A DNA stretch of 64,000 nucleotides, from assembly GCA_964348525.1 (NCBI GenBank), contig CAYGCY010000003.1, forward strand, positions 1 through 64,000. Direction: 5' to 3'. The notes beneath the pieces are model-generated. The model made no database searches. It saw only the letters and a program-made list of their open reading frames with translations, and was not told the DNA's origin. The stretch's first letter is position 1, and each line of letters starts with the position of its first letter. Shown one piece after another: positions 50,408-59,182 of the stretch. The position numbers and the translations under genes were made by a program. The DNA comes from 12-FULL-44-12b sp964348525. Lineage in GTDB: Bacteria; Patescibacteriota; Minisyncoccia; Phycocordibacterales; Zambryskibacteraceae.

Positions 50408-50636
50408 TTCTTTTGCTGTTTATATCTTGTGGAAATACAGTGGTTTGGTGGTGGTGGAAAATGTGCAGAAATAGGGGTATGTTGTACAGGGGTTGGTTTA
50501 TAAACATTACGTTAGCTGTTAAAACACAATTTCTGTAAAAAAATAACAAAAAATATGGCTAACCATGGGTTTCAAAAAACTTTTCCACATATTCACACCC
50601 CTAATAATCATAATAGTTTTTAAATACAAAAATTAA
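50408..50636. other. Candidate oriC (dnaA-dnaN spacer)
   Basis: A 229-bp AT-rich spacer between dnaA and dnaN, the usual oriC position. DnaA-box-like sites: TTTTCCACA at 50581-50589 (one mismatch), TGTGGAAAT at 50428-50436 and TGTGCAGAA at 50462-50470 (two each). An A-rich stretch at ~50521-50555 could be the unwinding element. Confidence 0.5.
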
Positions 50637-51734
50637 ATGAAGATAGAATGTGTAAAAGAAAAAATTCTAGATGCTGTTAACAAAGCAGATCGTTTTACAG
50701 GAAAAAATACTACGTTACCAGCTTTGTCCGGTGTTTTATTAGAAACACAAAAACAGGAATTAATAATAAGAGCCACAAACCTTGATTTGGGTATAGAAAT
50801 AAAAATACCAGCAAAAATATACAGTCCAGGAAAAGTTCTTGTTCCAAGCAATATTTTTAGTCAATTTTTAAATAACCTGAGAGGAGAAAAAAGTGTAACC
50901 CTTGAACTCAAAGGGGACACTCTCCATTTCTCATCAGAATCAGAGAGTGTGAAGTTTAAAACACTACCAGCAGAAGAATTTCCTGTCATCCCAAAGCAAG
51001 AAGCAGAAGCTTTAATAAACACAAGCGCCCAAAACATTGCACTAGGATTAAAATCAGTTTTTTTTGCCGCATCGCCGTCTAGCATGAAGCCGGAACTATC
51101 AAGTGTTTACGTTTACGGGGACGGAAACGATCTTGTTTTTGTAGGAACAGACTCTTTTAGACTGGCAGAAAAAAAGATAAGAATAGACGATTTGTTTGAA
51201 GGAACCTTTCTTTTACCATTCAAAAACACAAGCGAGATAATAAGAACCCTTGATGACATAAAAGAAAAGGTTTCATTAAAAATTAGCAAAAATCAAATAT
51301 CAATAGAAACCAGCAATGTCCTACTGGTTTCAAGAATTGTGGAAGGCTCATACCCAGATTATAGGCAGGTAATATACAAAGAACCCAAAACAGAAGCGGT
51401 GTTTTTGAGGGATGATTTTGAGGGGGTTATGAAATCATCCAGTACGTTTACAAATAAATTTCATCAAATCTCGATAAACATATCAGTGCCCCAAAAAATT
51501 TTTACAATATCAAGCTCAAATCAAGATACTGGGGAGTTGGTGGAAAAAATAGACGCCGCTCTTTCTGGGGAGAGTATAGAGATAAACTTCAACCACAAAT
51601 ATACGGCAGATGTTTTGCAGGCACTTAAAACCGATAGCTTGTCCTTTTCTTTAAACGGGTCAGGCAAGCCCGCCATTATAAAACCGGTTGGAGACAACAC
51701 GTTTTTATATGTTGTCATGCCAATGAATAGATAA
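50637..51734 (+). CDS. dnaN: DNA polymerase III beta subunit (sliding clamp)
   Basis: A 365-residue clamp subunit made of three similar domains; it tethers the replicative polymerase to DNA as a dimer. Marks: MKIECVKEKILDAVNKADRFTGKNTTLPALSGVLL at the N-terminus, GTDSFRLAEKKI in the second domain, and the C-terminal FNHKYTADVLQAL...PAIIKP and VVMPMNR. Full length, standard position after dnaA. Confidence 0.96.
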   Translation: MKIECVKEKILDAVNKADRFTGKNTTLPALSGVLLETQKQELIIRATNLDLGIEIKIPAKIYSPGKVLVPSNIFSQFLNNLRGEKSVTLELKGDTLHFSSESESVKFKTLPAEEFPVIPKQEAEALINTSAQNIALGLKSVFFAASPSSMKPELSSVYVYGDGNDLVFVGTDSFRLAEKKIRIDDLFEGTFLLPFKNTSEIIRTLDDIKEKVSLKISKNQISIETSNVLLVSRIVEGSYPDYRQVIYKEPKTEAVFLRDDFEGVMKSSSTFTNKFHQISINISVPQKIFTISSSNQDTGELVEKIDAALSGESIEINFNHKYTADVLQALKTDSLSFSLNGSGKPAIIKPVGDNTFLYVVMPMNR

Positions 51735-51747
51735 CGTAGGAATAAGG

Positions 51748-52002
51748 ATGGAACCAATCTCACAACTTTTAAAAAGATTTCAGAAAATGGTTGTAATGTC
51801 GCAGTCTACCCAAGATGCTTTTAGAGACGCGTGCGAGCTTGTTTTGAAGAACGACATAGGTTTTTTTTCTTTGTCTATAAAAGGCGATAAGGTTTTTGTT
51901 CGCGCGACATCAACCACAAAAAACGCAATACTTATAAACCAAAAAAAAATTCTTTCAGAGTTTAAAATTAGGTCCGGGCTAAGTTTTTCAGAAATCAAAT
52001 AA
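51748..52002 (+). CDS. Small protein, possibly DUF721/DciA-like
   Basis: An 84-residue protein directly after dnaN. The central VFVRATSTTKNAILINQKKIL followed by GLSFSEIK resembles the end of DUF721/DciA proteins, which help load the replicative helicase. It lacks the usual long N-terminal part, so the assignment is tentative. Probably cotranscribed with dnaN (13-base gap). Confidence 0.55.
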   Translation: MEPISQLLKRFQKMVVMSQSTQDAFRDACELVLKNDIGFFSLSIKGDKVFVRATSTTKNAILINQKKILSEFKIRSGLSFSEIK

Positions 52003-52004
52003 CG

Positions 52005-54143
52005 CTATCTTAAACCATTCTCCTCAGCCCACCTAGTAACGCCATATTCCCAGTTTTTAAACTGTGGATCAGCGTCTGGAAATTTTGGCATTTCTCCTCT
52101 AGGGTCATCTTTTTTTACCCAATAAAGAATCGAATGTATTCCACCAGACAAAACCTCTTTTGTTGTTGATGTTGCAATCTGGTCTGCCAAGTCTCCGTTT
52201 GCGAGATTTGATATTCCGCCAAGCCATTTGCCACGGAGCACGGGCTTTAATGAATATGGATAATCTCTAGATACTGGCATGAAGTTCGCATCAGGAACCT
52301 TTGTTAAAATATGGTCCATAAGAGCTCTCCACATTGGTGCAACTATAAATCCCGCAACTTTTTTCTCCATGGGGGAGTTGTCATTGTTCCCGGCCCAAGC
52401 ACCAACAACGACGTTTGGCGTATAGCCAATAATCCAAGCGTCTCTATAGTCGTTGGTTGTTCCAGTTTTTACTGCCACGTCTCTATCTCCAAAAGAAAGA
52501 GCGCTGGTTTGTCCAAAGGATGGAGCGCGCGCGTCATTGTCTGATAGCACGCTAGAAACTAAAGCCGAAATCTCTTCAGAGATAATTCTTGTTGGTTTCA
52601 ATCTAAAATTTTCCAAAGTATTTCCCTCAGTGTCTTTTATTTCTAAAATTGGACTCGGCTGGTTTCTTATCCCTCCAGACGCAAAGGTTCCGTATGCGCT
52701 TGTTATTTCCAAAGGAGACACCTCGCCCCCTCCAAGTACCAAGGTAAGACCATACTGGCCCGCATCGCCGAGGCTTTCTATTCCCATGTTTCTTGCCAAT
52801 GAAAGAGAATCATTTAGGCCAGCAAGATAGAGAGTTTTTACTGACGTAATGTTTATAGACTGCGCCAAGGAATCACGCATTGTTATTGGCCCTCTAAATT
52901 TGTTGTCATAGTTGTCTGGCGAGTAACAGCCGTTTTCGCTTGTAGTGTTGTTTTTGTCGCAGGCCGGAGCAAACTGCGTCTTTGCATCAAAGAGAACTGT
53001 TTCAGGCGTATAGCCCTTTATAAACGCCTCTGCGTAAACAAATGGTTTAAATGTTGACCCCGGCTGTCTATGTGAGGTTGTTATGTTGAAATTCCCATCT
53101 ATTTCTTTGTCGAAATAATCTCTTGAGCCAACCATTGAAAGAATTTGTCCATTTTTTGGGTCTATTACCACAAACCCCGCATTACTTGCATTAAAGTTTT
53201 TCTGATTTTCGGTAGCGTATTCTTTGGCAATGGTCTCGGCTTTTGCTTGGATGTCGGCGTCCAATGTTGTTATCACACGCAGCCCACCATTCGCGAGCAC
53301 GTCCCCACCGTATTTCTTTTCCAAATAATCAGTAACAAAAAATACAAAATGAGGAGCTCTTATGGAACTTGTTTGTTTTGGCTGAAACACCACTTTTTCT
53401 TTTTTTGCAGTGGCGTATTCGTTATCATCTATAAAACCATCCTTTTTCATTTCTTCTAGCACAAGGTTTTTCCTGTCCTCTAATCTGTCTAGATTTGCAC
53501 CATACGGTGAATAAAATGTTGGTGCTTGGGGGATGGCCGCTAAATATGCCGCCTCAGCTAGAGTAACGTCTTTTGATGATTTCGAATAAAAAGATTCTGA
53601 CGCCTCCTCGACACCAAAAATATTTCCTCCGTATGGAATCTCATTAAAATACAAAGCCAATATTTCGTCCTTACTCAACACTTTTTCCAGTTTTAGTGAA
53701 AGAATAATTTCTTTTAATTTTCTGGTAATAGTTTTGTCTCTTGATAACAGAACATTTTTTACCACTTGCTGAGTTATTGTGGAGCCCCCTTGGCTGAATC
53801 CAAGAGACGTTGTGTTTGCCAAAAATGCCCTCAAGATAGAGACTAATCTAAAGCCCTTATGGGAATAAAAGTTTTTGTCCTCTATAGAAATGGTTGCCTT
53901 TTGTACGTATGTTGATATTTCGCTTAAAGGCACAGTTGTTCGTTTGGAGTTTTTGGATAGGTCATATAACAACACTTCGCCTGTTCGATCATATATTTTT
54001 GTAGATTGTTCAATACGTCTGGAATTTACTGACTGAAGTTCTGGAATTGAAAGATTGGCGCCCCAAATAAGGGTTGAACCCGATATTAGGAGGATAATGC
54101 TCCCCAGTAGAAGAGTTCGAGTTCTTGTTTTATGGCTTATCAT
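52005..54143 (-). CDS. Bifunctional penicillin-binding protein (class A)
   Basis: A 712-residue PBP1A/1C-like enzyme that polymerises and cross-links peptidoglycan. Start at MISHKTRTRTLL (the frame extends 14 codons further). Membrane anchor ~8-28. Transglycosylase: IEDKNFYSHKGF with the catalytic Glu, GGSTITQQVVKN, and YFNEIPYGGNIFGVEEAS. Transpeptidase: GSTFK (SxxK), SQSIN (SxN), KTGTT (KTG). All catalytic residues present. It implies a peptidoglycan wall, consistent with the M23 and M15 genes. Confidence 0.95.
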   Translation of the reverse strand: MISHKTRTRTLLLGSIILLISGSTLIWGANLSIPELQSVNSRRIEQSTKIYDRTGEVLLYDLSKNSKRTTVPLSEISTYVQKATISIEDKNFYSHKGFRLVSILRAFLANTTSLGFSQGGSTITQQVVKNVLLSRDKTITRKLKEIILSLKLEKVLSKDEILALYFNEIPYGGNIFGVEEASESFYSKSSKDVTLAEAAYLAAIPQAPTFYSPYGANLDRLEDRKNLVLEEMKKDGFIDDNEYATAKKEKVVFQPKQTSSIRAPHFVFFVTDYLEKKYGGDVLANGGLRVITTLDADIQAKAETIAKEYATENQKNFNASNAGFVVIDPKNGQILSMVGSRDYFDKEIDGNFNITTSHRQPGSTFKPFVYAEAFIKGYTPETVLFDAKTQFAPACDKNNTTSENGCYSPDNYDNKFRGPITMRDSLAQSINITSVKTLYLAGLNDSLSLARNMGIESLGDAGQYGLTLVLGGGEVSPLEITSAYGTFASGGIRNQPSPILEIKDTEGNTLENFRLKPTRIISEEISALVSSVLSDNDARAPSFGQTSALSFGDRDVAVKTGTTNDYRDAWIIGYTPNVVVGAWAGNNDNSPMEKKVAGFIVAPMWRALMDHILTKVPDANFMPVSRDYPYSLKPVLRGKWLGGISNLANGDLADQIATSTTKEVLSGGIHSILYWVKKDDPRGEMPKFPDADPQFKNWEYGVTRWAEENGLR

Positions 54144-54186
54144 TGTTAAATAATACCAAACGCAGATATTTTTGTGTTGTATCAAA

Positions 54187-54220
54187 CTAAAACAGCCCCG
54201 CCTTGGCGGGGCTGTTTTAG
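54187..54220. terminator. GC-rich hairpin terminator
   Basis: 16-bp stem (54187-54202 / 54205-54220) with flanking A- and T-runs, downstream of the acidic-protein gene on the minus strand. Confidence 0.8.
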
Positions 54221-54235
54221 TTTTCTTAGCAAGCG

Positions 54236-54445
54236 TTATATTATTTCGTCGCCTCTACTGAGTCCAGATGAAAACTGGTCCTCCTCTTCCTCTTCGTCGT
54301 CATCTTCGTCATCATCTAGCTCTTCATCTATTAAAGCGTCTAGCGATTCTTCATCGCTTTCACTAACCTCTTCCTCTAACTCTTCCTCGTCAACCTCCTC
54401 TTCTGGGTTACCGAAGGAATCTTTTATTTCATCATCATCAGACAT
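54236..54445 (-). CDS. Highly acidic small protein
   Basis: A 69-residue protein from MSDDDEIKDSFGN; the frame extends 20 codons upstream, but that part is basic and unlike the rest. Over half of its residues are Asp or Glu. It has no known domain and is probably disordered. It could bind basic proteins or be a regulator; no function is claimed. Between ruvC and the PBP gene, same direction. Confidence 0.55.
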   Translation of the reverse strand: MSDDDEIKDSFGNPEEEVDEEELEEEVSESDEESLDALIDEELDDDEDDDEEEEEDQFSSGLSRGDEII

Positions 54446-54515
54446 ATTTTTATTTTTGGGGTAATCCCCGTACGCCTTTTTTATCAAACGGGAGGCGAAT
54501 TTCAATGCCTAAATA

Positions 54516-55043
54516 TTATTTATGTGGATAGTGAATAGAGCCCTTTCTCAGACTATGTGTCACCGCCACCGCTATAGCATCAAATTCGTCGTCTAATCGC
54601 TTCTCTTTTTTTATATCTAAATCCATTGTTTTGCCAATAATAAACTCAATGTCATTTTTACTAGCCTTTCCGTAGCCAGTAATACCCAGTTTTATTTCTT
54701 GTGGGGAATATTCAAAAACATCTATACCGAATTCTCCGGCCAAGGAAAGTATGGCGCCACGTCCCTCAGCCACTTTTATCGCATTTGTTTTGTTTAGATT
54801 AAAAAACAGTTTTTCAATTGCTAATACCTCCGGTTTTAATTCATTTATTATCCTTCGTATCTCTTTTGATATGGCATATAGTCTCTTTTCATGCGAATCC
54901 CGCCTCGAGGTTATTATGCAGGATGAATATAAAAGTTTTTCTTTTCCCCGCTCTCCGTTTATAACAGCGACACCCACTCTATCAAACCCCGGATCTACCC
55001 CCATGATTAATTGCCCGCCCGTTTTTTTTGATCTAGGAGACAT
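54516..55043 (-). CDS. ruvC: Crossover junction endodeoxyribonuclease RuvC
   Basis: A 175-residue Holliday junction resolvase. IMGVDPGFDRVGVAV gives the first catalytic Asp; VLAIEKLFFNLNKTNAIKVAEGRGAIL the Glu; RLDDEFDAIAVAVTH the last Asp pair. The start is likely at MSPRSKKTGG, overlapping yebC by 11 bases; a later ATG (MGVDPG) is possible. Works with RuvAB; ruvB lies at 58131. Confidence 0.94.
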   Translation of the reverse strand: MSPRSKKTGGQLIMGVDPGFDRVGVAVINGERGKEKLLYSSCIITSRRDSHEKRLYAISKEIRRIINELKPEVLAIEKLFFNLNKTNAIKVAEGRGAILSLAGEFGIDVFEYSPQEIKLGITGYGKASKNDIEFIIGKTMDLDIKKEKRLDDEFDAIAVAVTHSLRKGSIHYPHK

Positions 55044-55563
55044 TTGTAAAAATGTTTTGTACGTCGTCTAAACTATCCAAATCCTCACACACCTCCTCTA
55101 ATTTTTCCTGATCATTTTCTGATATTTCAATTGGGACAGTTGGCTCAAATCCCTCATTGGTTTTTTGAAAAGCCCAAGAAGCAGATCCTGGCTGGGCTAG
55201 CTCGAGACCATTTTCTGACAGTGCGTGTTTTATTTCCTGTGCTGTTCTGTTCCTATTATCCGTAAGTGCATCTATTAAAATCGCGCACCCACCAGGCCCG
55301 TAGGTTTCGTATATTACTTGTTCCAGATTCTCTGTTTCGCCCCCGGCCCCCTTTTTTACAGCCCTTTCTATATTGTCGCTAGGCATATTTTCAGCCTTTG
55401 CTCTATCAATTACAGCCTTAAGAGATGGCGAGTTTATGTCCCCGCCAACCTTTTTTGATTCAACAGCAATAAGACGGGCGTATTTACCAAAAATCTTTGA
55501 TTTTTGGGCATCAGTTACGGCCTTCCTGTTCTTGATTTTTGACCACTTATTATGTCCCGACAT
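55033..55563 (-). CDS. yebC: YebC/PmpR-family protein, short form
   Basis: A 176-residue member of the YebC/TACO1 family, reported to act in transcription control or in relieving ribosome stalling. MSGHNKWSKIKNRKAVTDAQKSK, IDRAKAENMPSDNIERAVKKG and YGPGGCAILIDALTDNRNRT are typical. Usual length is ~240; here the region between the second and third domains is deleted, and the end LEEVCEDLDSLDDVQNIFTNV joins directly. Between tsaE and ruvC, in the usual yebC-ruvC pairing. Confidence 0.93.
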   Translation of the reverse strand: MSGHNKWSKIKNRKAVTDAQKSKIFGKYARLIAVESKKVGGDINSPSLKAVIDRAKAENMPSDNIERAVKKGAGGETENLEQVIYETYGPGGCAILIDALTDNRNRTAQEIKHALSENGLELAQPGSASWAFQKTNEGFEPTVPIEISENDQEKLEEVCEDLDSLDDVQNIFTNVS

Positions 55564-55580
55564 ACTAGCTAGCTTACCGC

Positions 55581-56015
55581 TTATATGGATATTTCTCTAG
55601 TATTTTCATCAATAAATTTTAAATCCACTTGTAAAACTTTATTGGGTAAAACAGACTCCACGATGTTTGGCCACTCTACAACAATGAGGTTTTGTCTATC
55701 TTTTAGCATATCCAAAAAACCTAAGTTTAATAATTCCTCTGGGCCCTTAAGTCTATAGGCATCTATGTGTATTAATTTATGAAATTGACCAAAAGCTATC
55801 GGGTGCATGTCCATTATTAGAAAAGTTGGGCTTTTTACCCCATTTATGCCAAGCATCTCTCCCAAAAGCTTAGTGGTGGTTGTTTTTCCGCTACCGAGAT
55901 CTCCATAAAGGGCAATCACGCAGGCGCCGTCCGTTGGGAACTCCTTGGCGGTGGATAGTATTTTTTGGGCAATTTCTCTGGTGTCTTTTTCTGATCTAGA
56001 GAGGTAGCTTTTCAT
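55581..56015 (-). CDS. tsaE: tRNA t6A biosynthesis ATPase TsaE
   Basis: A 144-residue P-loop protein. Walker A is YGDLGSGKTTTTKLL (~39-50), then KSPTFLIMD and HIDAYRLKGPEELLNLGF, VVEWPNIVESVLP, the TsaE pattern. It acts with TsaB and TsaD to make threonylcarbamoyladenosine at position 37 of ANN-decoding tRNAs. First gene of the leftward tsaE-yebC-ruvC group. Confidence 0.94.
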   Translation of the reverse strand: MKSYLSRSEKDTREIAQKILSTAKEFPTDGACVIALYGDLGSGKTTTTKLLGEMLGINGVKSPTFLIMDMHPIAFGQFHKLIHIDAYRLKGPEELLNLGFLDMLKDRQNLIVVEWPNIVESVLPNKVLQVDLKFIDENTREISI

Positions 56016-56078
56016 GATTTTAGCTTATCAAATATTTAAAAACGCACACTAGATGTTCCCAAATGATACAATTTAGTT

Positions 56079-57782
56079 ATGGCAGATGATGAGCAGAAAG
56101 ATTACAACTTCAATGAAGAAAAACAGCTCCACAGAGTTGAAGATTTGAAAAAACGTGAGGAAGAAGAGCTTGCAAAAATCCTTGCTCCAAAATATGGAGT
56201 GGGCTATTTAGACCTTACTGTTCAGCCCATCAATATTGATGCTTTAAGAATTTTAAAAGAGGAGGAAGCGCATGACGGGGAATTGGCGGTCTTTAATGAA
56301 ATAGATAAAAAGATAGACGTTGCTGTACTTTCTCCAAATAAACCAAAAACTCAGGCAATAATAGAAGAGTTAAAAAATAAAGGTTATATACCAAGTGTTT
56401 TTATGGTATCTCACCAAAGCTTAAAAAAGGTTTGGGACATGTATAAAGAGATGTCATATTCTTTTGAGACAAGATCGGGCGCACTAGACATTTCAAACGA
56501 AGAAATAGTTGATCTTCTTAAAAAAGCCACTAGCCTGAAAGATATAACCGCGCTCATCCAAGAAGTTTTGTCTGCAAAAAAGAGCTATAGAATATCTAAA
56601 ATACTTGAAATAATTTTAGCCGGAGCCCTTGCGACCAAGGCGTCCGATGTACACTTAGAGCCAGAAGAGGACTATGTGAGACTCCGTTATAGGCTAGATG
56701 GGGTTTTACAAGATGTTTTAACATTTGATTTAGAAACATACAAACTTCTCGTTTCAAGAGTCAAACTCATTTCCAATCTGAAACTAAATGTTGGGTCAGC
56801 ACAAGATGGCAGATTTTCTATAAAACTTCCTGACGGCGACATAGAGATAAGAACATCTCTTTTGCCCGGCGCGTATTTAGAGTCAATTGTGCTTAGAATT
56901 CTTAATCCACGCTCAATATCTGTGCCACTTGAGGAATTAGGAATACACCCACATCTTTTAGAGGTCTTAAAAAAAGAAATTGCCAAACCTAATGGCATGA
57001 TTTTAACTACCGGACCTACTGGGTCGGGGAAAACTACCACTCTCTACGCATTTTTAAAGAAAATTCACACACCAGAAATCAAGATAATTACGATAGAGAA
57101 TCCTATTGAATACCATCTTCCAGGCATAGTGCAAACCCAAACAAACGCTGACACGGGGTATACCTTTGCCGAGGGCTTAAGGAGCGCGTTAAGACAGGAT
57201 CCGGATGTAATTATGGTTGGAGAAGTTCGTGATAGTGAAACCGCTGAAATTGCAATTAATTCTGCGCTTACTGGACACCTAGTTTTTTCTACTCTCCACA
57301 CAAACAATGCGGGGGGAACATTTCCGAGATTAATTGATCTTGGAATAAATCCAAAAATTCTTTCCTCTGCAATAAATATTTCTATTGCACAAAGATTGGT
57401 TAGAAAACTATGCCAAGTTTGCAAGAAAGAGATTGTTCTTGATGACAAACAAAAAAATTTGGTCGAGAAAGTGATTGCTGGCGTACCAAACAAAGATTTT
57501 TTTAAGGATGTTTCAAAAGACAAAGCATTTATCTCTGTAGGATGCAAAGAATGTAATCATACTGGATACAAAGGAAGACTAGGAATATACGAAGGTATCT
57601 TAATGGACTCCAACATTGAGAAATCTGTGCGAGAAAATCCATCAGAGAGAGAAATTTTTGATGCAGCAAGAGGGCAGGGAATACTCTCAATGGCTGAAGA
57701 CGGTGTACTAAAGGTCCTTCAAGGAGCAACTTCTTTTGAAGAACTGGCTCGAGTGGTTGATTTAAGTGAATTTGAAAACTAG
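56079..57782 (+). CDS. pilB: PilB/GspE-type assembly ATPase
   Basis: A 567-residue type II secretion/type IV pilus extension ATPase. The N-terminal MshEN-like domain is followed by the ATPase: TTGPTGSGKTTTLYAF (Walker A, ~309-324), LRQDPDVIMVGEVRDSETAEIA (Walker B and Asp/His boxes), HLVFSTLHTNNA, and a tetracysteine zinc motif (CQVCKK...CKECNHTGYKGR). It powers pilus subunit assembly in the cytoplasm; the other pilus genes are outside the window. Confidence 0.95.
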   Translation: MADDEQKDYNFNEEKQLHRVEDLKKREEEELAKILAPKYGVGYLDLTVQPINIDALRILKEEEAHDGELAVFNEIDKKIDVAVLSPNKPKTQAIIEELKNKGYIPSVFMVSHQSLKKVWDMYKEMSYSFETRSGALDISNEEIVDLLKKATSLKDITALIQEVLSAKKSYRISKILEIILAGALATKASDVHLEPEEDYVRLRYRLDGVLQDVLTFDLETYKLLVSRVKLISNLKLNVGSAQDGRFSIKLPDGDIEIRTSLLPGAYLESIVLRILNPRSISVPLEELGIHPHLLEVLKKEIAKPNGMILTTGPTGSGKTTTLYAFLKKIHTPEIKIITIENPIEYHLPGIVQTQTNADTGYTFAEGLRSALRQDPDVIMVGEVRDSETAEIAINSALTGHLVFSTLHTNNAGGTFPRLIDLGINPKILSSAINISIAQRLVRKLCQVCKKEIVLDDKQKNLVEKVIAGVPNKDFFKDVSKDKAFISVGCKECNHTGYKGRLGIYEGILMDSNIEKSVRENPSEREIFDAARGQGILSMAEDGVLKVLQGATSFEELARVVDLSEFEN

Positions 57783-57785
57783 GCA

Positions 57786-57830
57786 CACAAAAACACACAT
57801 TTCGGACCATCCAAAATGTGTGTTTTTGTG
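57786..57830 (+). terminator. Terminator after pilB
   Basis: Perfect 17-bp stem (57786-57802 / 57814-57830) with an 11-base loop, followed by TTTTTT. Confidence 0.85.
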
Positions 57831-57900
57831 TTTTTTCCTATTGCGAGCAAATAGTCGCTGTGAATAATACCCTAAAGAGATACAAAGAAAGTATCGAGAG

Positions 57901-58047
57901 CACAAATTTCTCAACAACACTTTCCGAAATCATTCAAAAAGCTACCAGCTCTACTAAGGAGAGCTCCAGTGTTCCACGAAGGAGACCAGAACATCCTCGT
58001 AAAGGCTTTTAAACCCGCCAAGGCGGGACGTTGTTGAGAAATTTGTG
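57901..58047. other. Long stem-loop region between pilB and ruvB
   Basis: A perfect 18-bp inverted repeat (57901-57918 / 58030-58047) encloses ~110 bases with smaller hairpins: AGCTCT/AGAGCT (57947-57952 / 57960-57965) and CCCGCC/GGCGGG (around 58014-58027). Weaker pairing extends outside the 18 bp. The 348-base spacer 57783-58130 has this, the pilB terminator, and TATAAT at 58109-58114 as probable ruvB promoter; no ORF is supported. Confidence 0.6.
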
Positions 58048-58130
58048 TCCTTGATAAACTAGAGGCTTTTAGGAGCTATAATTCATAGGACTAGTACTTA
58101 GCTATTAGTATAATATCACATAGAAGTTTT

Positions 58131-59180
58131 ATGTCAAGTCCCTCTAAAAAAGAAAAAATAGATAAGCTTGACGGCATAAATGCCGAAGATTTAATAAATA
58201 TTGATAAAGAATTGCGCCCAAGCAGGTTTGAGGAATATGTTGGCCAGCAAAACATAAAAGATAACCTATCTGTTTTACTTTCTGCCGCCAAAGAAAGAAA
58301 CCATTCACCTGAGCATTTACTTTTTTATGGACCGCCTGGACTTGGAAAAACCACACTTGCTCATTTGGTAGGGAAACAAACCGGTTCCCCTGTGCGGTCA
58401 ACATCCGGACCCGCCATAGAAAGAGTGGCGGATCTTGCTTCTATTCTTACCAACCTTGCACCCGGAGAAATTTTATTTATTGATGAAATTCATAGACTAA
58501 ATAAAGCCATTGAAGAGGTGTTATATCCAGCCATGGAGTCCCAGTCACTAGACATTATTATAGGCAAAGGGCCGTCGGCCCGTACCATTGAGCTACCTCT
58601 CCCACCATTTACTCTCATAGGAGCAACCACGCGCATAGCCATGGTATCGTCGCCCCTTCGCAGTAGATTTTCTGGTGGGGTGTTTAGGTTGGATTTTTAT
58701 ACAGAAGAAGAGATAGCAGAAATTGTAAAAAGATCAGCAAAAATATTGGGAGTAAAAATGAACGATGAGACATCTAAAGCGATTGCCAAAAGAGCGCGCT
58801 TTACTCCACGCACTGCCAATTTTCTCTTAAAAAGAGTGAGGGATTTTTCTCAGGTAAAGAAAAAAGAACTTTCGGAAGACACGGTACACGAAGCGCTCAC
58901 TATGCTTGGAGTTGATGATATGGGACTATTTCCATCCGATAGGCTTTTGCTTTCGAATATTATTGAGAAATTCTCTGGGGGACCCGTTGGTCTCAATACT
59001 CTTGCTGCAGCAATGTCTGAGGATGAAGATTCGCTCGAGGAATTTAATGAGCCGTATCTAATACAAATAGGGTTTTTAGATCGCACTCCGCGGGGGCGAA
59101 TTGCTACGGAAAAGGCAGAAGAACACATGAAAAAACACGGAGTAACATCCTCTAAAAAAAGGACCAAAAAACTCATATAG
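58131..59180 (+). CDS. ruvB: Holliday junction branch migration helicase RuvB
   Basis: A 349-residue AAA+ motor. RPSRFEEYVGQQNIKDNLSV, LLFYGPPGLGKTTLAHLV (Walker A, ~67), ILFIDEIHRL (Walker B), IGATTRIAMVSSPLRSRF (sensor 1 and Arg finger) and the winged-helix end FLDRTPRGRIATEKA are all present. TATAAT ends 16 bases before the ATG. Followed 2 bases later by polA. Confidence 0.96.
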   Translation: MSSPSKKEKIDKLDGINAEDLINIDKELRPSRFEEYVGQQNIKDNLSVLLSAAKERNHSPEHLLFYGPPGLGKTTLAHLVGKQTGSPVRSTSGPAIERVADLASILTNLAPGEILFIDEIHRLNKAIEEVLYPAMESQSLDIIIGKGPSARTIELPLPPFTLIGATTRIAMVSSPLRSRFSGGVFRLDFYTEEEIAEIVKRSAKILGVKMNDETSKAIAKRARFTPRTANFLLKRVRDFSQVKKKELSEDTVHEALTMLGVDDMGLFPSDRLLLSNIIEKFSGGPVGLNTLAAAMSEDEDSLEEFNEPYLIQIGFLDRTPRGRIATEKAEEHMKKHGVTSSKKRTKKLI

Positions 59181-59182
59181 AA

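Noticed and set aside
54236..54505. Plus-strand Ser-rich frame at 54174-54464
   Set aside because: It is the antisense of an Asp/Glu-rich codon run; poly-Ser arises from GAR/GAY complements and the frame has no start signals.
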